From positions 2,673,501 to 2,737,500 of the forward strand of contig NC_092602.1 of assembly GCF_047663525.1 (NCBI RefSeq): a stretch of 64,000 nucleotides of DNA, read 5' to 3'. The stretch's first letter is position 1, and the number at the start of each line of letters is the position of its first letter. Below, piece by piece: positions 24,701 to 39,190 of this stretch. The translations under genes and the position numbers were made by a program. The notes under the pieces were generated by a model. That model saw only the letters and a list, made by a program, of their open reading frames with translations. It did not search any database and had not been told where the DNA came from. The stretch is from Anas platyrhynchos (Eukaryota; Chordata; Aves; Anseriformes; Anatidae).

Positions 24701-27700
24701 TTATCTCTGCCATTTCTGGGCCGAGGTGCCCAAGCACTGTACCCACAGCTATGAACAGTGCCAGCTCCTTACCTCTCCAGCACCATCAGCACCGTGATGC
24801 TGCTCCTCTGCATCGGCACCAGCTTGGTGGCCTTCGTGCTGTGTGGCTGGACCTGCGCCTCCTCGGACAGGGAGAGGGCACGGGCTGTGTCCCACAGCAC
24901 CAGCTTCCCGGCTGAGGTGCCCGTCAGAGCCTGCGTGTTGTTAAAGTGGAAAGCCGACTGGCTGAAGTGTCCCACCACGCTGTTGAAGGTCTGCAGAGAG
25001 AGCGGCAGGGCCACAAGTTAGTCCTGCGCTCTCCTCTTTGGTCCTTGCCTGCCCTGAGCTGGGACTACTGCAGGCAGCTCTCCTTGCAGGAGCGAGCCTC
25101 AGGAGATGATGCTTGTCCCTGCTTGTCCCCCCCCAAGAGACCGAGGGGGACAGGCTGGGGACATGGCCACTGGTTTTGCAGAGGGACAGGATGAAGGTGC
25201 CACCAGCAGGAAGGCGAACAGGGGATATGCAGCCTTCCCCACACGCTCACCTGCTTGGTTAAAGGCGGAGTGCTGTACTGCAGGCTGGCATCACTCTGTG
25301 GGGAGAGCAGAATGTGAGTCCCTGTGAGGACAGCCACCCCATAACATCACCCTGCAGCAGCTGTGTGTCCCCTCCCCACCCTCAGCTGGGGACCAGAGCT
25401 GGGCTTGGGGGCCAAGAAGGCTCCAAGACCCCTCAGAGCATGCAAAACCACCTTCCCCTCCGCCTGCTCCTCTCCCAGAAGCTGATGACCATCACAAGGC
25501 ACACAAACACACATGGGAAACATGGGTGGGACCGGCCTGGTGCAGGTACCTGGCCCCACGCCACCTCCATGCCCCCTGGTAGCACGTTGGGTGCTAGGAG
25601 GAGGACTCCCCACGGTCCTACTCACCCACAGGTAAAATATCACCTGGGTTTTGCTGTTGCTGACAAACTCATGGGGATTTTGGGGGTTAAAAACAACAAA
25701 ATCCTGAAATTAAAAGGTGAGAGCTGCATTAATGTCAAGCCCAGTGATGTTCCTTGCTTTATTCTTTCATGCAAAACTTCTGCATTTATCCAGGCACACC
25801 AAACAGAGCGCAGTGGCCCTAGGTCCACGCAGCACTCACCTGGAGCCCAAATTCAGGCCTCAGCTCTGTGCTGCACACAGGGCTCTCGGTGGGAGACGTC
25901 CACCTCCAGACACAAACTTTCTGTCACAAGGGGGGAAACCAGGAGACGTTTGTGGCTTCCTGAGAGCTCCAGGCAGGCCCCATCCTCCAGCTTCAGAGGA
26001 TGGGGGGATATAAAAGACTGGAGCAGGATAAACATAGCATAACCTGACAGCTCAATTTCAGTAAGCACTGCTAGGAATTGCTTCAGTGAAAGCACATCGG
26101 GAGCTTTTATCCCATATTCAGACCTGCTTCTCAGCTCTACCATGTTCAGTTTAATGAAATCCAGCAAAACCCACGCAGACCCACTCTCTGCCCCCCCACC
26201 CACGAGAAGAGCCTCCCAGGTACCCACAAAGCCCCAAAGGGGGCAATGTTTTCCTCACCTGTGCCCTGCCAGCACTGATGGTCACCAGATACCTCGCATC
26301 CCTGGAGATGGCAACAGCGGCGACCCCGCCACCGGGGTGGCTGTCAAAGATGGTGCGCACAGGTATCCTGTGGAGAAAAACCTAAATTTGGGGAGGGGAG
26401 GGAGTCTGCAGGCAGGGTGCTGGTGTGGGATTTGGAGCAGCTGGAGCTGGTGCTGAGCATCCTCCCCAGGCCTTCCTCCCAAGCAAAGGACTCGCCCCCA
26501 CGGTCCCTCCATGTCCCACGGACACGTGGGGTTTGCACGGAGGAGGCTCCCGGCAGCTCACCCCGAGAAGGTGTCCCACACGATGACCAGAGGGTCTGGG
26601 CCTCCGTCAGCAGTGGCAACCCAGCGCCGGTCCTCGCTCACACACAGGCAAGAGATGGTGTTCGCGTGGCCCTGGTTGGGGAAAGAGAGAAGCACCGGGA
26701 TGCTCCAAGCCAGGAACTTGTTTCAAGCATTCATCAGCTGCTTGGCTGTGGGATCTCCTCATCCTCTCTCCCAGGGGTCCTCTGCTTTCCTCCCTCTGTC
26801 CCCACAGGGGTTACAGGTGTCCCCAAAGCAGCCGGTGTGCCCGCAGCACCCAGGCAGCTGCTCCGGCCATGTGCAGGCACCAGGATGAGGGAGAAGGGAA
26901 GGTGCTCGGGATAAAGGGAGAGGAAGGAGCTGTGTACCAGACCTGCAGGTGGTACTGCTGGCCCCCGAGGATGTCGTGGATCACGGCTGTATGGGAGCAG
27001 ACGTACAGCAGCACCCGGTCCTCCCCGCCCGCCAGGCTGTGCACGGCCAGGCTGCTGTTGTAGCCCAACGCCCAGGACAGGCTCTGTGGGAAGAGCAGCT
27101 CCTGGCTCTTAGCAATGGGAACAAAACAAGGGGGAAGAAAAAAAAAAATCCCCCAAAAAGCTCCTGGGGGGACAGGACAGAGCTGGGCAGGAGAGCTGGG
27201 CAGGTCACCACAGTGGCAGGTAGCACGAGGTGGCACCACGGATGCTCTCCTGCCCTCTCATACTCACGAGGGGGTGACAGCTGCTCTGCTTGTCCCCCTG
27301 GAAGAGCAGACCCGGCCGGGCCACCCACAGCAGGCTGGCAGAGCCATCGTGCCGGTCGCCCTCCCAGCTCCTCTGCTGCTGCTCCTGCTTTCCGTGACCC
27401 CCATGAGGGCTGGAGATGGCCCCTGTGGGGTCAGGCTGTGCTGGGGTGGGTTTGGGGGGTCCCTCTGAGCTTGGTGTCCCAGTGGCGGTGTCTTCTAGGG
27501 CAGTCTTCAATGTGGCTGCGTCCTGCCACCCGTCCCAGGTGCTGAACAGGGTTCTTGGGACCCCTGTCCCCAGAGGAGACTGTGGGGGACCTGACAGTGC
27601 ATCCCCCGGTGCTCCTTCCTCCTCCTGGGCAGCAGCCACAGGGCCCTTGGAAAGGGAGAGAGGTTTGGGTCCGTGGCAGGAGCCCTTGGGAGGCTTCCTC

Positions 27701-28313
27701 CATGCCACTTCATCTCCTTTTGGGGCTCCAAATCAGCTTTTGCCTTTCCCCCAGGGCCCCCAGCTTTTCCCGTGTCTCCCACGCAAGGCACAGGCCCGGT
27801 TGGATGCTGCAGCCCCGTTGGGTGAGATAAGGTTTCGTTCAGCCCAGGGATGAGGCTGGGGTCACGTAACTCGCCGGCAGCTCAGGTGCTCAGCAAATAT
27901 TGATGGCTGGGCAGAGCCTCTGGGAGCAGGCTCCAGCCCCACAGAGCTTGTTTAATAACAAAAGTGGGGAAAGGGGGAGCTGAACAGAAACTCCTGCTCA
28001 CCTCAGCTCTCCAATTTGCTGCTTTAAGTCATCAGCAGCTGCTGGTAGGGACATTTTGGGTCCCACGGGCAGGACTGCATCAAGTGGGTGCTCCCCCTGA
28101 GTGCTGGAAATGCTGCAGCACAGGGGCCCCGCTCTGCCTCCCCAGGGGATGTTGGGGATAAATTATGACCAGGAGAAACCCCCCTGGTACTGGGGATGGG
28201 GTCTCTGTGTCCAGCTGCGGTGCTGCCCTCACCTGCTGGGGTGGCGTGGCTGCTTCCTGACGTGTCCGTCCATCCTGGGACATCCCCTTGGAGGTAGCAT
28301 CACTCGAGTCCAT
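12791..28313 (-). CDS. CFAP251: CFAP251 (WDR66), cilia- and flagella-associated WD40 protein
   Basis: CFAP251 belongs to the calmodulin- and spoke-associated complex at the base of radial spoke 3 in motile cilia and sperm flagella. Coding exons, 5' to 3' on the minus strand: 28233-28313, 27268-27624, 26943-27083, 26562-26671, 26259-26367, 25840-25920, 25626-25703, 25251-25295, 24773-24990, 24054-24239, 22398-22645, 22158-22306, 21779-21952, 21319-21503, 20841-20955, 20540-20703, 18473-18563, 18118-18261, 15165-15393, 13856-13957, 12791-12939. They join in phase to 1051 aa (human about 1149, with a longer acidic N-terminus). Residues 1-146 are low complexity; about 150-840 are WD40 repeats ([40 protein letters not shown]); the C-terminus is calmodulin-like with a degenerate EF loop ([13 protein letters not shown]). 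Exons 3-21 are secure. The start (ATG in context aggATGG) and the exon 2 acceptor (27624, or 27645 in the same frame) are inferred. Confidence 0.95.
13958..15164 (-). other. CFAP251: CFAP251 intron 19
   Basis: This is a 1.2-kb intron between the two exons that encode the calmodulin-like C-terminal region. I see no other feature in it. Confidence 0.8.
15394..18117 (-). other. CFAP251: CFAP251 intron 18
   Basis: This is the longest intron of the gene (2.7 kb). It contains a CR1-like fragment near its 5' end (17785-17850). The donor is a weak gtttgt, and a T-run at 18078-18091 on the plus strand lies 26 bp inside the intron. The open frames in 15.7-17.9 kb look like chance. Confidence 0.8.
17785..17850 (-). 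mobile_element. CR1-like LINE fragment
   Basis: The plus strand reads GGAGGTCATCTGGTCCAACC, then a C-run, then CAAGCAGGTTGCCCAGGA. This resembles the complement of the 3' part of avian CR1 retroposons (remembered form GGTCATCTAGTCCAACCCCC). The element would therefore be in the same orientation as CFAP251. It is a short 5'-truncated fragment; the terminal 8-bp CR1 repeats were not seen, so the borders are approximate. Confidence 0.7.
18564..20539 (-). other. CFAP251: CFAP251 intron 16
   Basis: A 2.0-kb intron between the last WD40-coding exons. Nothing recognisable was seen apart from a short T-run at 19311-19320. Confidence 0.8.
22646..24053 (-). other. CFAP251: CFAP251 intron 10
   Basis: A 1.4-kb GC-rich intron. 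The open frames within it, including a 204-codon one on the minus strand (22881-23495), have no recognisable domain and no splice logic. Confidence 0.8.
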
Positions 28314-28849
28314 CCTCAGCTTCGGCCTCCTTCCAAGAAGCCTTCAAAGAGCTTTCAGTCTGAAGCCCCAGCTGGAAACCTCAGCAGGCAGGCTGGACAT
28401 GGGCACTAAGGCTGAGCAGGCAGCCTCTGAGTCCACGGCTCGGCTCTAGGTGGGCACCAGCTACAGAAAAAAACCCTTTAGGTCCAAGTCTAATACTGCA
28501 AGGACCAGGTTGCAGGCCAGGAATGCTCTACAATATTTTAGAGCTCCTCTAAACTACACAGCCTCCCAGGTGCGGCCGCACAGCGAGCTGGAGTTGGGCA
28601 CAGCGGGTCCCAGAGCCCCCTTTCAGCCCCCGTAATGCCCCCACCAAGCACGAGCAACCCTAGCACAGCCCAGCCTGGATTGGGCTCCCTCTCTGCCTGC
28701 CTGCCCCGCCATGCACAGAGATTTGCTCTCAGATGGGATTTTGCCACCGTCCCAGCACATAACAGCGCTTCTTGTGCTCGGCAGCTGGCTCAGCTCCAGC
28801 CTCACCTCCGGGTTTGAGCCAGCACCAAAGCCCCGGGCACACCGAGAGC

Positions 28850-28856
28850 TTTTATA
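28850..28856 (-). promoter_or_regulatory. CFAP251: TATA-like box upstream of CFAP251
   Basis: TATAAAA on the minus strand, about 540 bp upstream of the CFAP251 ATG and about 150 bp downstream of the X-box. If used, transcription would start near 28820, leaving a leader of about 500 nt or one with a noncoding exon (a donor-like GAG|gtgagg lies at about 28801). Confidence 0.4.
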
Positions 28857-29002
28857 GGAGCACCCCAGCACAACCCCTTCCCCCAGCACCCCATAGTCAC
28901 GGCCACAGCCCCACAGGGCTGCCCCAGGCCCCAAGGGACCCCCACCAGCCCAGACCCTGCTCACCGTCACCCCACTGCTGCCTCTGTTTGCAGCCGCCCG
29001 CT

Positions 29003-29016
29003 GTTCCCTGGGCAAC
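29003..29016. promoter_or_regulatory. CFAP251: X-box (RFX-factor site) upstream of CFAP251
   Basis: The minus strand reads GTTGCCCAGGGAAC, matching the imperfect palindrome GTTGCC-NN-GGNAAC bound by RFX transcription factors at cilium gene promoters. It lies 690 bp upstream of the CFAP251 start codon. Assigning it to CFAP251 is inference from position and from the ciliary role of the protein. Confidence 0.65.
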
Positions 29017-29360
29017 GGCTGCAACGGCAGCAGCCAGAGACAGCCCAGAAAGTGCTGGGAGAGGTGGCTCATCCCCTCCTTGTCCCTTCCATGTCCTCTC
29101 TTTGTCCCCTTTTCGTCCCCACCAGCTGCCACAGAGAGGTGATGCCGACCCCCTGCCCGCAGCACGACCCCCCTGGTGCTCAGCCCCTCGCCCACAACTT
29201 GCTTACAAAGCACCAGCATTCGCCTGGGCTTTGGCTCTGGAAGGCCGGGGGATCCTGCTTTTAGGACCGTGCAGATCTGCATTTAACCTACCCAAAATGG
29301 CCCACAACAACTGTCTGAAAATAACAACTTCTGCACAAACAGAGAGATGCATCACTCAGT

Positions 29361-29366
29361 TTTATT
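29361..29366 (-). terminator. PSMD9: Candidate distal PSMD9 poly(A) signal
   Basis: AATAAA on the minus strand at the end of an AT-rich stretch about 730 bp past the PSMD9 stop codon. It would leave about 350 bp to the CFAP251 X-box. Confidence 0.4.
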
Positions 29367-30062
29367 GTTCTGGGAGAGTATTTTTAAGTTCAACTGGAGA
29401 AAAGATTACAAACAAAAACAATCACCCCAAAATCCCCTTGAAGAGTTCATACACCCTAAAACCAACCAGAGCAAATAATAATAATAAAAAAATCAAGTTA
29501 GGAGTACTTTTAGAGTCATAACTGAACAAAATACTAAAAAGTAAGACAAAGTAGAATTATAACCCCCTATTCCTTAATTAACTTAAAAATAATTAGGCAT
29601 TCCAAAAATTCTTTCATCATATTTGGTAACTTCCAACAGCTGTTGTGATCTATTACTAGAGAGACAAGAAAGTGCCCCAGGACTTCTTAGTATATTTTAA
29701 GAAGATGTTCACTGAGGAATTTTAAGAGAAGGAAAAAGAGAAGGAATGCTCTGTTATCACCAAACAAGAGCATTTTATGCTCTTCAGAATCGGTATCGAG
29801 GGAAGCTTGGGTTTCTCTCTAGCCTCCCTCCAAAGCGATACAAGAAATAAGAGATGAGAGGCCACATCCTGCAACTCTACAAGCTGCTCCTCATAAATCA
29901 GCACAATTCTGAACTGTGGTAAGGCTTCGCTCCATCCTTTTCATACTCTGCCAGTCTGGCACCTAGATCACAGCCTCCAAAACACTATTTCAGCAAAAAT
30001 GAAGATAACACGGGAATTTTTCAAACCAGGCCAGAGTCCAAAAAGCAGGCACAAGCTTCATC

Positions 30063-30068
30063 TTTATT
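30063..30068 (-). terminator. PSMD9: Candidate proximal PSMD9 poly(A) signal
   Basis: AATAAA on the minus strand only 28 bp after the stop codon. Use of this site would give an unusually short 3' untranslated region. Confidence 0.45.
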
Positions 30069-30096
30069 GTTTCCTAAGCAGTGATCATCTTTGTGA

Positions 30097-32462
30097 TCAT
30101 CTTTGCAAGGGAATGATGTTGCAGCTGAAAAAGAAGAGCGTAGAAGGAAACGTTAAAGGCTCAGTTCTGAAAGAAGCTCGGAAGAACTGACACGGTTTAA
30201 ATCAGGTCCACCACATCCCTCCTCCATTTGCTCCCCCTATCAGAGGAATTAGCCACTGAGATCTTCTGCCCTGCAGCTCACATTTCATACAACTCGCCTC
30301 CCTACCAACAAAACACATCAGGGCAGGCAGCAACACACACGCAGTGAAGCACAGAGCTGGCCCTGCTGCAGGAAAGTTGCTCTGAGCTGGCTGAATGCCT
30401 CATCCACTCCGGTTAAATGAAATAAAAGCCTACCCCAGGAGGCCCTTCCCAGCCCAGCGCTTCGGAGTCAGCCCCAGGTGCACTTTCTTGCCATTGCGGA
30501 TGACAGTCACACTCAGTGGTCTCTGGAAGGGGGGAAAAAATGGAAAGAAAGAAAGAGTTTACAGCTTCCCATCACCAGGTCAAACCTTTTCTGTGTTCTT
30601 CTGCTGAAGCACCAGAAGAACGTTACAACTACTTCAGCAGTTCTCATTCCCACCCCTTCAACTAGATTTGAAAGGAGGGAGCGTTTGGTGGACAGAAAGC
30701 TCCATGAGATCTCTCAGTTCCACTAAAAACCATCTGAAGGCTGCGATAGCTTCTCTTGCCAGTCCAGAGGGCCGTGCGGGTGGCACAGCAGCACAGCAAA
30801 CTGCTGCAGGCAGTGCCCTGGGGTGGAGCAGGCAAGGTGAGGCTCACAGCAAAGAGCACACGCCTCATTGCTCTGCTGTCCAGGCAGGAATAAGCTCAGT
30901 GCTGTGAGGAAACAGGGCTACAACAGTGCAGACTGAATCCAACACAGAGATCTGACTTCCACAAACAAGCTACAGGTAGCCAACAGAGACAGGCAAGAGA
31001 ACCGTTTCAGCAGAAACAAGCTCACCCCTTCGCTGTGCTGCACCACCGTGGCGATGTTCTGCAGGTTCTGGAAGTTGTGCACGTTGACGGAGCCAAACTC
31101 CACGATCTCATCATCAACCTGAAGCCCCTGGACAGAGAGAAGGAAGCTGAACATCTGCGTTCTCTGAAGAGAGGTAATGCCATTAGGGCATGGAGCTACA
31201 TCACACCACCTCCATGTTGTTAGAAACAAATAAATACCCATTCCTGTGCCCTGTTTTATGGGAGGAGAAACACTGATTCTAGAATGATCGCTGAGGCCTT
31301 GTGTGGTGCTATGGCACAGCTGAGACAACAATTCTGGTTCAGCACAGTGACAAGTCGCTCCACGGGACACCCCGGTGACACTGCCACACAGCTCCCCCCA
31401 CAGGAGCTTTCAGGATGAACTATGATGGTTAAGAAGGTGATTGAGCATTTGGTAAACACTTAGCATAAAAAAATGGGGGGTGGGATAATAAAAATTGGTG
31501 TCCCATGGGTTATTCCTGCTTGTTGATGAGCACAAGGAGCAACCCACCTGCTCTGTTTCCCCTCGAGGTCTGAGCAAAGCCCTCCCCGTGGCTGTCAGAC
31601 CCATGGACTCACCGAGACGCTCGCCGGTGACTCCGGTGTCACCGCGTTCACTCTGGCAAAAGCCTGGGGCTGGGCCAGGCCCTGGCCCTGGCTCTGGCTC
31701 TGGCTCAGCGCCTCCGCCAGCGCCTCCGCCTGGTCCTTGGCCTGCTTCTCCTTCTCGCGGGCGTGCAGCTGGTGCAGGGCCTCCTCCACCTGCTTCATCA
31801 GCGCCTTGTGGTCGTTCTGCAGGCCTGTGGGCGACACCGGGAGCATGGAGCGAGGCCCATGGGAGCGCTGTTCCTCAACACCTTCACCCCAAAACCGGGA
31901 TCGGGCACAAGATGATGACAGCGGGGACACCCCGGGGCACCACCCACCCCACCCAGCCCTGAGAGCCACACACAGGGCACACGAAGGGGCAATGAAGGGG
32001 GTTTGGGGGGACCCGGGGGCACCTGGAAATCCCTTTTAAACCTCAATTCCCGTTAAACGCCCAGCACGAGCCCACCCCAGCGGGGCAGGGGGGGGCTATG
32101 GGGGACTATAGGGGACCAGGGGGGCTGACCCCACTCACAGGCGATGTTGTGCCGGGCCGCCCGCACCCGGTACACGTCGATATCAGCCCGGGGGAAGCCC
32201 TCGGCGTCCACCAGCGGCTCGTCGGGTCCCACGCCGCTCTGCGGGGGGACAGCGGGCGCTCAGGGGGGGGACACGGGGCTGTGGCAGCGAGCCCCAAGTC
32301 CCCCCCAAATCTCCCCCGGTACCCCCGGTCTCCCCCCGCCCTGCTCACGTCCCGCAGCAGCTCGTAGCACGCCCGGATCCTGGCCTCCAGCTCGTCCTTC
32401 TGCCGCACCAGCTGCAGCACCGCGCCCGCCGTCACCGCGCTGCCGGCCCCGGGCTGCGCCAT
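30097..32462 (-). CDS. PSMD9: PSMD9 (p27/Nas2), 26S proteasome assembly chaperone
   Basis: PSMD9 is a cytosolic and nuclear chaperone for assembly of the 19S base; its PDZ domain holds the C-terminal tail of ATPase Rpt5/PSMC3. Minus-strand exons: 32349-32462, 32139-32238, 31613-31824, 31026-31127, 30434-30522, 30097-30124. All have GT-AG borders and join in phase to 214 aa (human 223, also six exons). Residues 15-110 form the N-terminal helical region ([34 protein letters not shown], then [18 protein letters not shown]). A Gln/Ser/Ala-rich linker follows (about 110-125), then the PDZ domain (about 126-200: [25 protein letters not shown]). The tail ends [17 protein letters not shown]. The last exon is tiny, 8 codons and a stop. 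The gene is divergent from HPD, with 975 bp between start codons, and its first exon sits in CpG-rich DNA. Confidence 0.97.
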
Positions 32463-32699
32463 GGCTGGGACGGGCCCCGGGACGCGGTGCGCAACGGGAG
32501 GGGCGGGGCCACGCGGGGAGCTCCGGCTTCGTGGGCGGGGCCACGGGGGTGGGCGTGGTCACAGAGTGGGTGGGGCTATGGGAGGGCGGGGTTAGCGCAG
32601 GGGGCGGGGTTTAGGGGCTGGTGGCGGGAAAGTGGGCGGGGCCTGAGAAAGGGGCGGGGCCAGGGCTGCGCGCCCGCGGGAAGGAGGCGGAGGGGACAG

Positions 32700-33115
32700 C
32701 GCCATGGGGTGACAGCGGGGTGGCACTGATGGGGTGGCACTGATGGGGGGTGGCAGCACAGTGACAGTGCCGTGGGGTGCCACGGCAGCAGCATTGCCAC
32801 AGGGTGGTGCAGCGATGGCAGTGCCATGGGGGTGACACCGCGATGGCAGCTCCATTTGGTGACACAGCAGTGGCAGCGCCATAGGATGGCACGGTGGTGG
32901 CACCTCCATGTGGTGACACCGCGATGGCAGCACCATGGGGTGACACCGCAGTGATATCTACATGCAGTGACACAGCGATGGCAGTGCCACAGTGTCCCAG
33001 CAGTGGCAGTGCTTTGGGGTGACACAGCGGTGCCGCTGCCTTGGGGTGGTGCGGTGGTGGCCATGCCATAGGTGACACCACGATGCCATCGCTGTGAGGT
33101 GACCACCACCCACCA
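32700..33115. repeat. 27-bp minisatellite between PSMD9 and HPD
   Basis: About 14 imperfect copies of a 27-bp unit, with consensus near GTGACACCGCGATGGCAGCA followed by CCATGGG. Copies are clearest at 32850-33090, where each begins GTGACAC or a variant. Because 27 is a multiple of three, long open frames run through it on both strands; these are not genes. Confidence 0.9.
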
Positions 33116-33374
33116 CCACTGCTCCAGACCCACGCTGCTGCCACCAGCCACCGTGTCCCCGCTCCTGCCAGCCCTGCAGCACCGCCATCACCGTGGCTGA
33201 AGAAGCCACCGAGTGTCCCCTGCCCCTGCACCATGCGCGCACCCACGTCACCCTGGCTTGGCTGCAGCAGGGAGGTCACCAGGCGCAGGAGGGGACCCGT
33301 GGGACCCATGGGGCCAGCACCAGGATGGGGCAGTGTCCGGGGTGGAGCCAAGGAGGAGCCATCCCTTGCCCCGC

Positions 33375-33379
33375 TATAT
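33375..33379 (+). promoter_or_regulatory. HPD: TATA-like box of HPD
   Basis: TATAT in the context CGCTATATCAGG, 59 bp upstream of the HPD start codon. It would place the transcription start near 33405 with a leader of roughly 30 nt before the ATG. Confidence 0.5.
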
Positions 33380-33437
33380 CAGGCCCGCGCACGGCATCGC
33401 GCCCTCTTCGCCGCTGTCACATCACCGGGTCGCAGCA

Positions 33438-37337
<3,900 letters not shown>

Positions 37338-38075
37338 CGGCAGAGCACGCCCAGCCTCTGTCACCAGCCCCTAACGAGCTGATTCCCTAACGAGCTGATT
37401 CATAAACCAAACGGGGACCGGGCCGATGCTTCGGTAAATAGCCCGGGGAAGTCGCTGCCAAGCTGGCGACGTGCAAGGACTGATCCTGACCCAGCCCAGG
37501 GGTGCCCTTGGAAGAGGGGATGTGGAAAGTGGTGACCACGAACCAGCCTAACCTCATCTGAGCCCCCCAATTCCTGACACAGGGCATGTGCCCGACGCAT
37601 GCAGCTCTGGAGGAAGACCCAGGAAACAACTGGAGCGCTTAAACCCCGTCTACTTGAAGTTTTCCATTAATTTTATCTATGCGGGAAGCTGAGAGAGGAA
37701 AGCATTCAGGGGTTTGCCTCTCTACGTGTCTCTTTTTAATTATTATTACTTGTAGGTTCAATCTTGAAATTGAATTTCCTGAGAGTAAACATGATTTTGG
37801 GGTAGCTGCAGCATTCTGGAATGAGATGATTGAATGTACACGTTTCAGCCTTCCTGCCCGTTCCCCAGTCTTGCTCCAGTACCCATAAGCTCCCAAATTA
37901 ACGGAGGGTTGGGGTTTTCCAGTGCTTCAAGAAGCGATCGCTGCCTTTGTGGTGATTGCCAGGCTCAGTCCTGGCTGCAGGTGAAGACTCCCCTCGGGGC
38001 GTCACCCTGGGCACCGTCACAGTCCTTGGCAAGGGGGCTTTCCCCACTGACAATAAAATCCATTTCTGTCACAGT
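37338..38075 (+). other. HPD: HPD 3' untranslated region with poly(A) signal
   Basis: AATAAA lies at 38052-38057, followed by a GT-rich stretch (CAGTGTGAGTG), a good poly(A) site 715 bp after the stop codon. No earlier exonic AATAAA was seen; the one near 37110 is in intron 13. A perfect 16-bp direct duplication lies at 37369-37400. Confidence 0.75.
37369..37400. repeat. 16-bp direct duplication in HPD 3' UTR
   Basis: CCCTAACGAGCTGATT occurs twice in immediate succession, 31 bp past the HPD stop codon. Confidence 0.9.
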
Positions 38076-39190
38076 GTGAGTGCCTGGTAAGTCCGTGCTG
38101 CCAGGGCTGCAGGCTCCGTGCCCGCCGTGGCTGTGGGGCATCAGGGAGGAGCTGAGGCTCCAGATTCAGCGATGGCTTCGGTGCCATGCAGGAACCGGTG
38201 CCCCAAGGCAGGGCCAAGCGGCCAACACCACCCAAACCCAACCAGCCTTGCTAATAAAGTACCTGCAGATCCCAAGTCCCACACAGATAAGGAAAAGAGG
38301 TGCAAACAACCTCGAATGCTCCCTGAGGACCTGCAGACCTCAGGATGCACCAGCCGAAGATCACCACGGGCTCGTGGTGGCCCCAGGTCTCCCTGCTGTC
38401 ACACACCTGCCCTGCAGATCCCCGCAGCTCCCAGTGCTGCTCCTTGTGTTTCCCAGTGTGGAAGCTGCTCAAAGCCCGAGCCAAGCCCCCGGCTGATGCT
38501 GGGCTCCCAGGACACGATGTGAGCCTGTTCCACAGCCTGAGCCCCTGCCCCATCCAGCCAGCCCTGGGCTGAGCCCTGCCAGCAGCAGCCTCCTCGCTGT
38601 GGCCGGGGAAAAGGGAGCCAGGAGAAGTTACCAGCAGCCGAGGCTCTCTCCTGCCAGTTCATTTTCCACCTGTCAGCTGCTGCATTCATCCCTGCCCTGC
38701 ATACCTCCCACTCCAAAATTCAGAGAAGCCACTTTTCTGCTGTACCTCTCTCGGTAGGCTGAGGGCTTTCACCTCCACAAAGTAAAGCAAAGCATTAAAA
38801 AATAAATTAAAAAAAAAATGAAGCCAGAAAAACTGACATGGTCAGAGTGCCCTGGGACACCCAGCACAGTGCAGGATGTATTAAAGGTGAGATCCGTCTG
38901 CCTCTGACCGCTGGGCAGGCTCGGCGCGTTGTGTGGCTGCTCCAACACGTGTTGAGGCTTCCCCCTGTGGCTGTGTCCAGCACAGAGCTGGCAGGATAAT
39001 TGCATAATTTCAGCAGTAACCTTAATTTCCTGCAGGTTCAGAGGCCCGACCTGCTCGCATTTCTTCCACGCGATAGTTGTACGACCTTGCTTAAAGCCCC
39101 TGCCTGGATACGGGATGAGTATTTGCAGCTCTTGTGGTTCCCAGCACGGGTCCGAGAGCAAAAAGCTGCCCCGGCTACACATCAAGCACA
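38076..39190. other. HPD-SETD1B convergent intergenic region
   Basis: This 1.1-kb stretch separates the HPD poly(A) site from the probable 3' end of SETD1B. It has moderate GC content, and I see no gene or repeat of note. From memory the human neighbours RHOF and TMEM120B lie on the far side of SETD1B, and none was found here. Confidence 0.6.

Larger units (their letters stand above)
28314..30062. other. PSMD9-CFAP251 intergenic region
   Basis: From 28314 to about 29270 the DNA is GC-rich and holds the likely CFAP251 promoter and leader (X-box and TATA-like box listed separately). From about 29280 to 30060 it is AT-rich, which fits a PSMD9 3' untranslated region with a distal AATAAA on the minus strand at 29361-29366. 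The open frames here are not convincing genes. Confidence 0.7.
32463..33437. promoter_or_regulatory. Divergent promoter region between PSMD9 and HPD
   Basis: The first 240 bp are CpG-rich with several GGGCGGGG (Sp1-type) boxes and serve PSMD9. The middle is a 27-bp minisatellite. The last 300 bp contain the HPD promoter, with a TATA-like sequence at 33375. The contrast suits a housekeeping gene paired with a tissue-restricted gene, but that is inference. Confidence 0.65.

Noticed and set aside
32576-33351. Long open frames up to 246 codons on the minus strand between PSMD9 and HPD with Ala/His/Val-rich 9-residue repeats
   Set aside because: They are the 27-bp minisatellite read in frame. The period is a multiple of three, so it stays open without selection.
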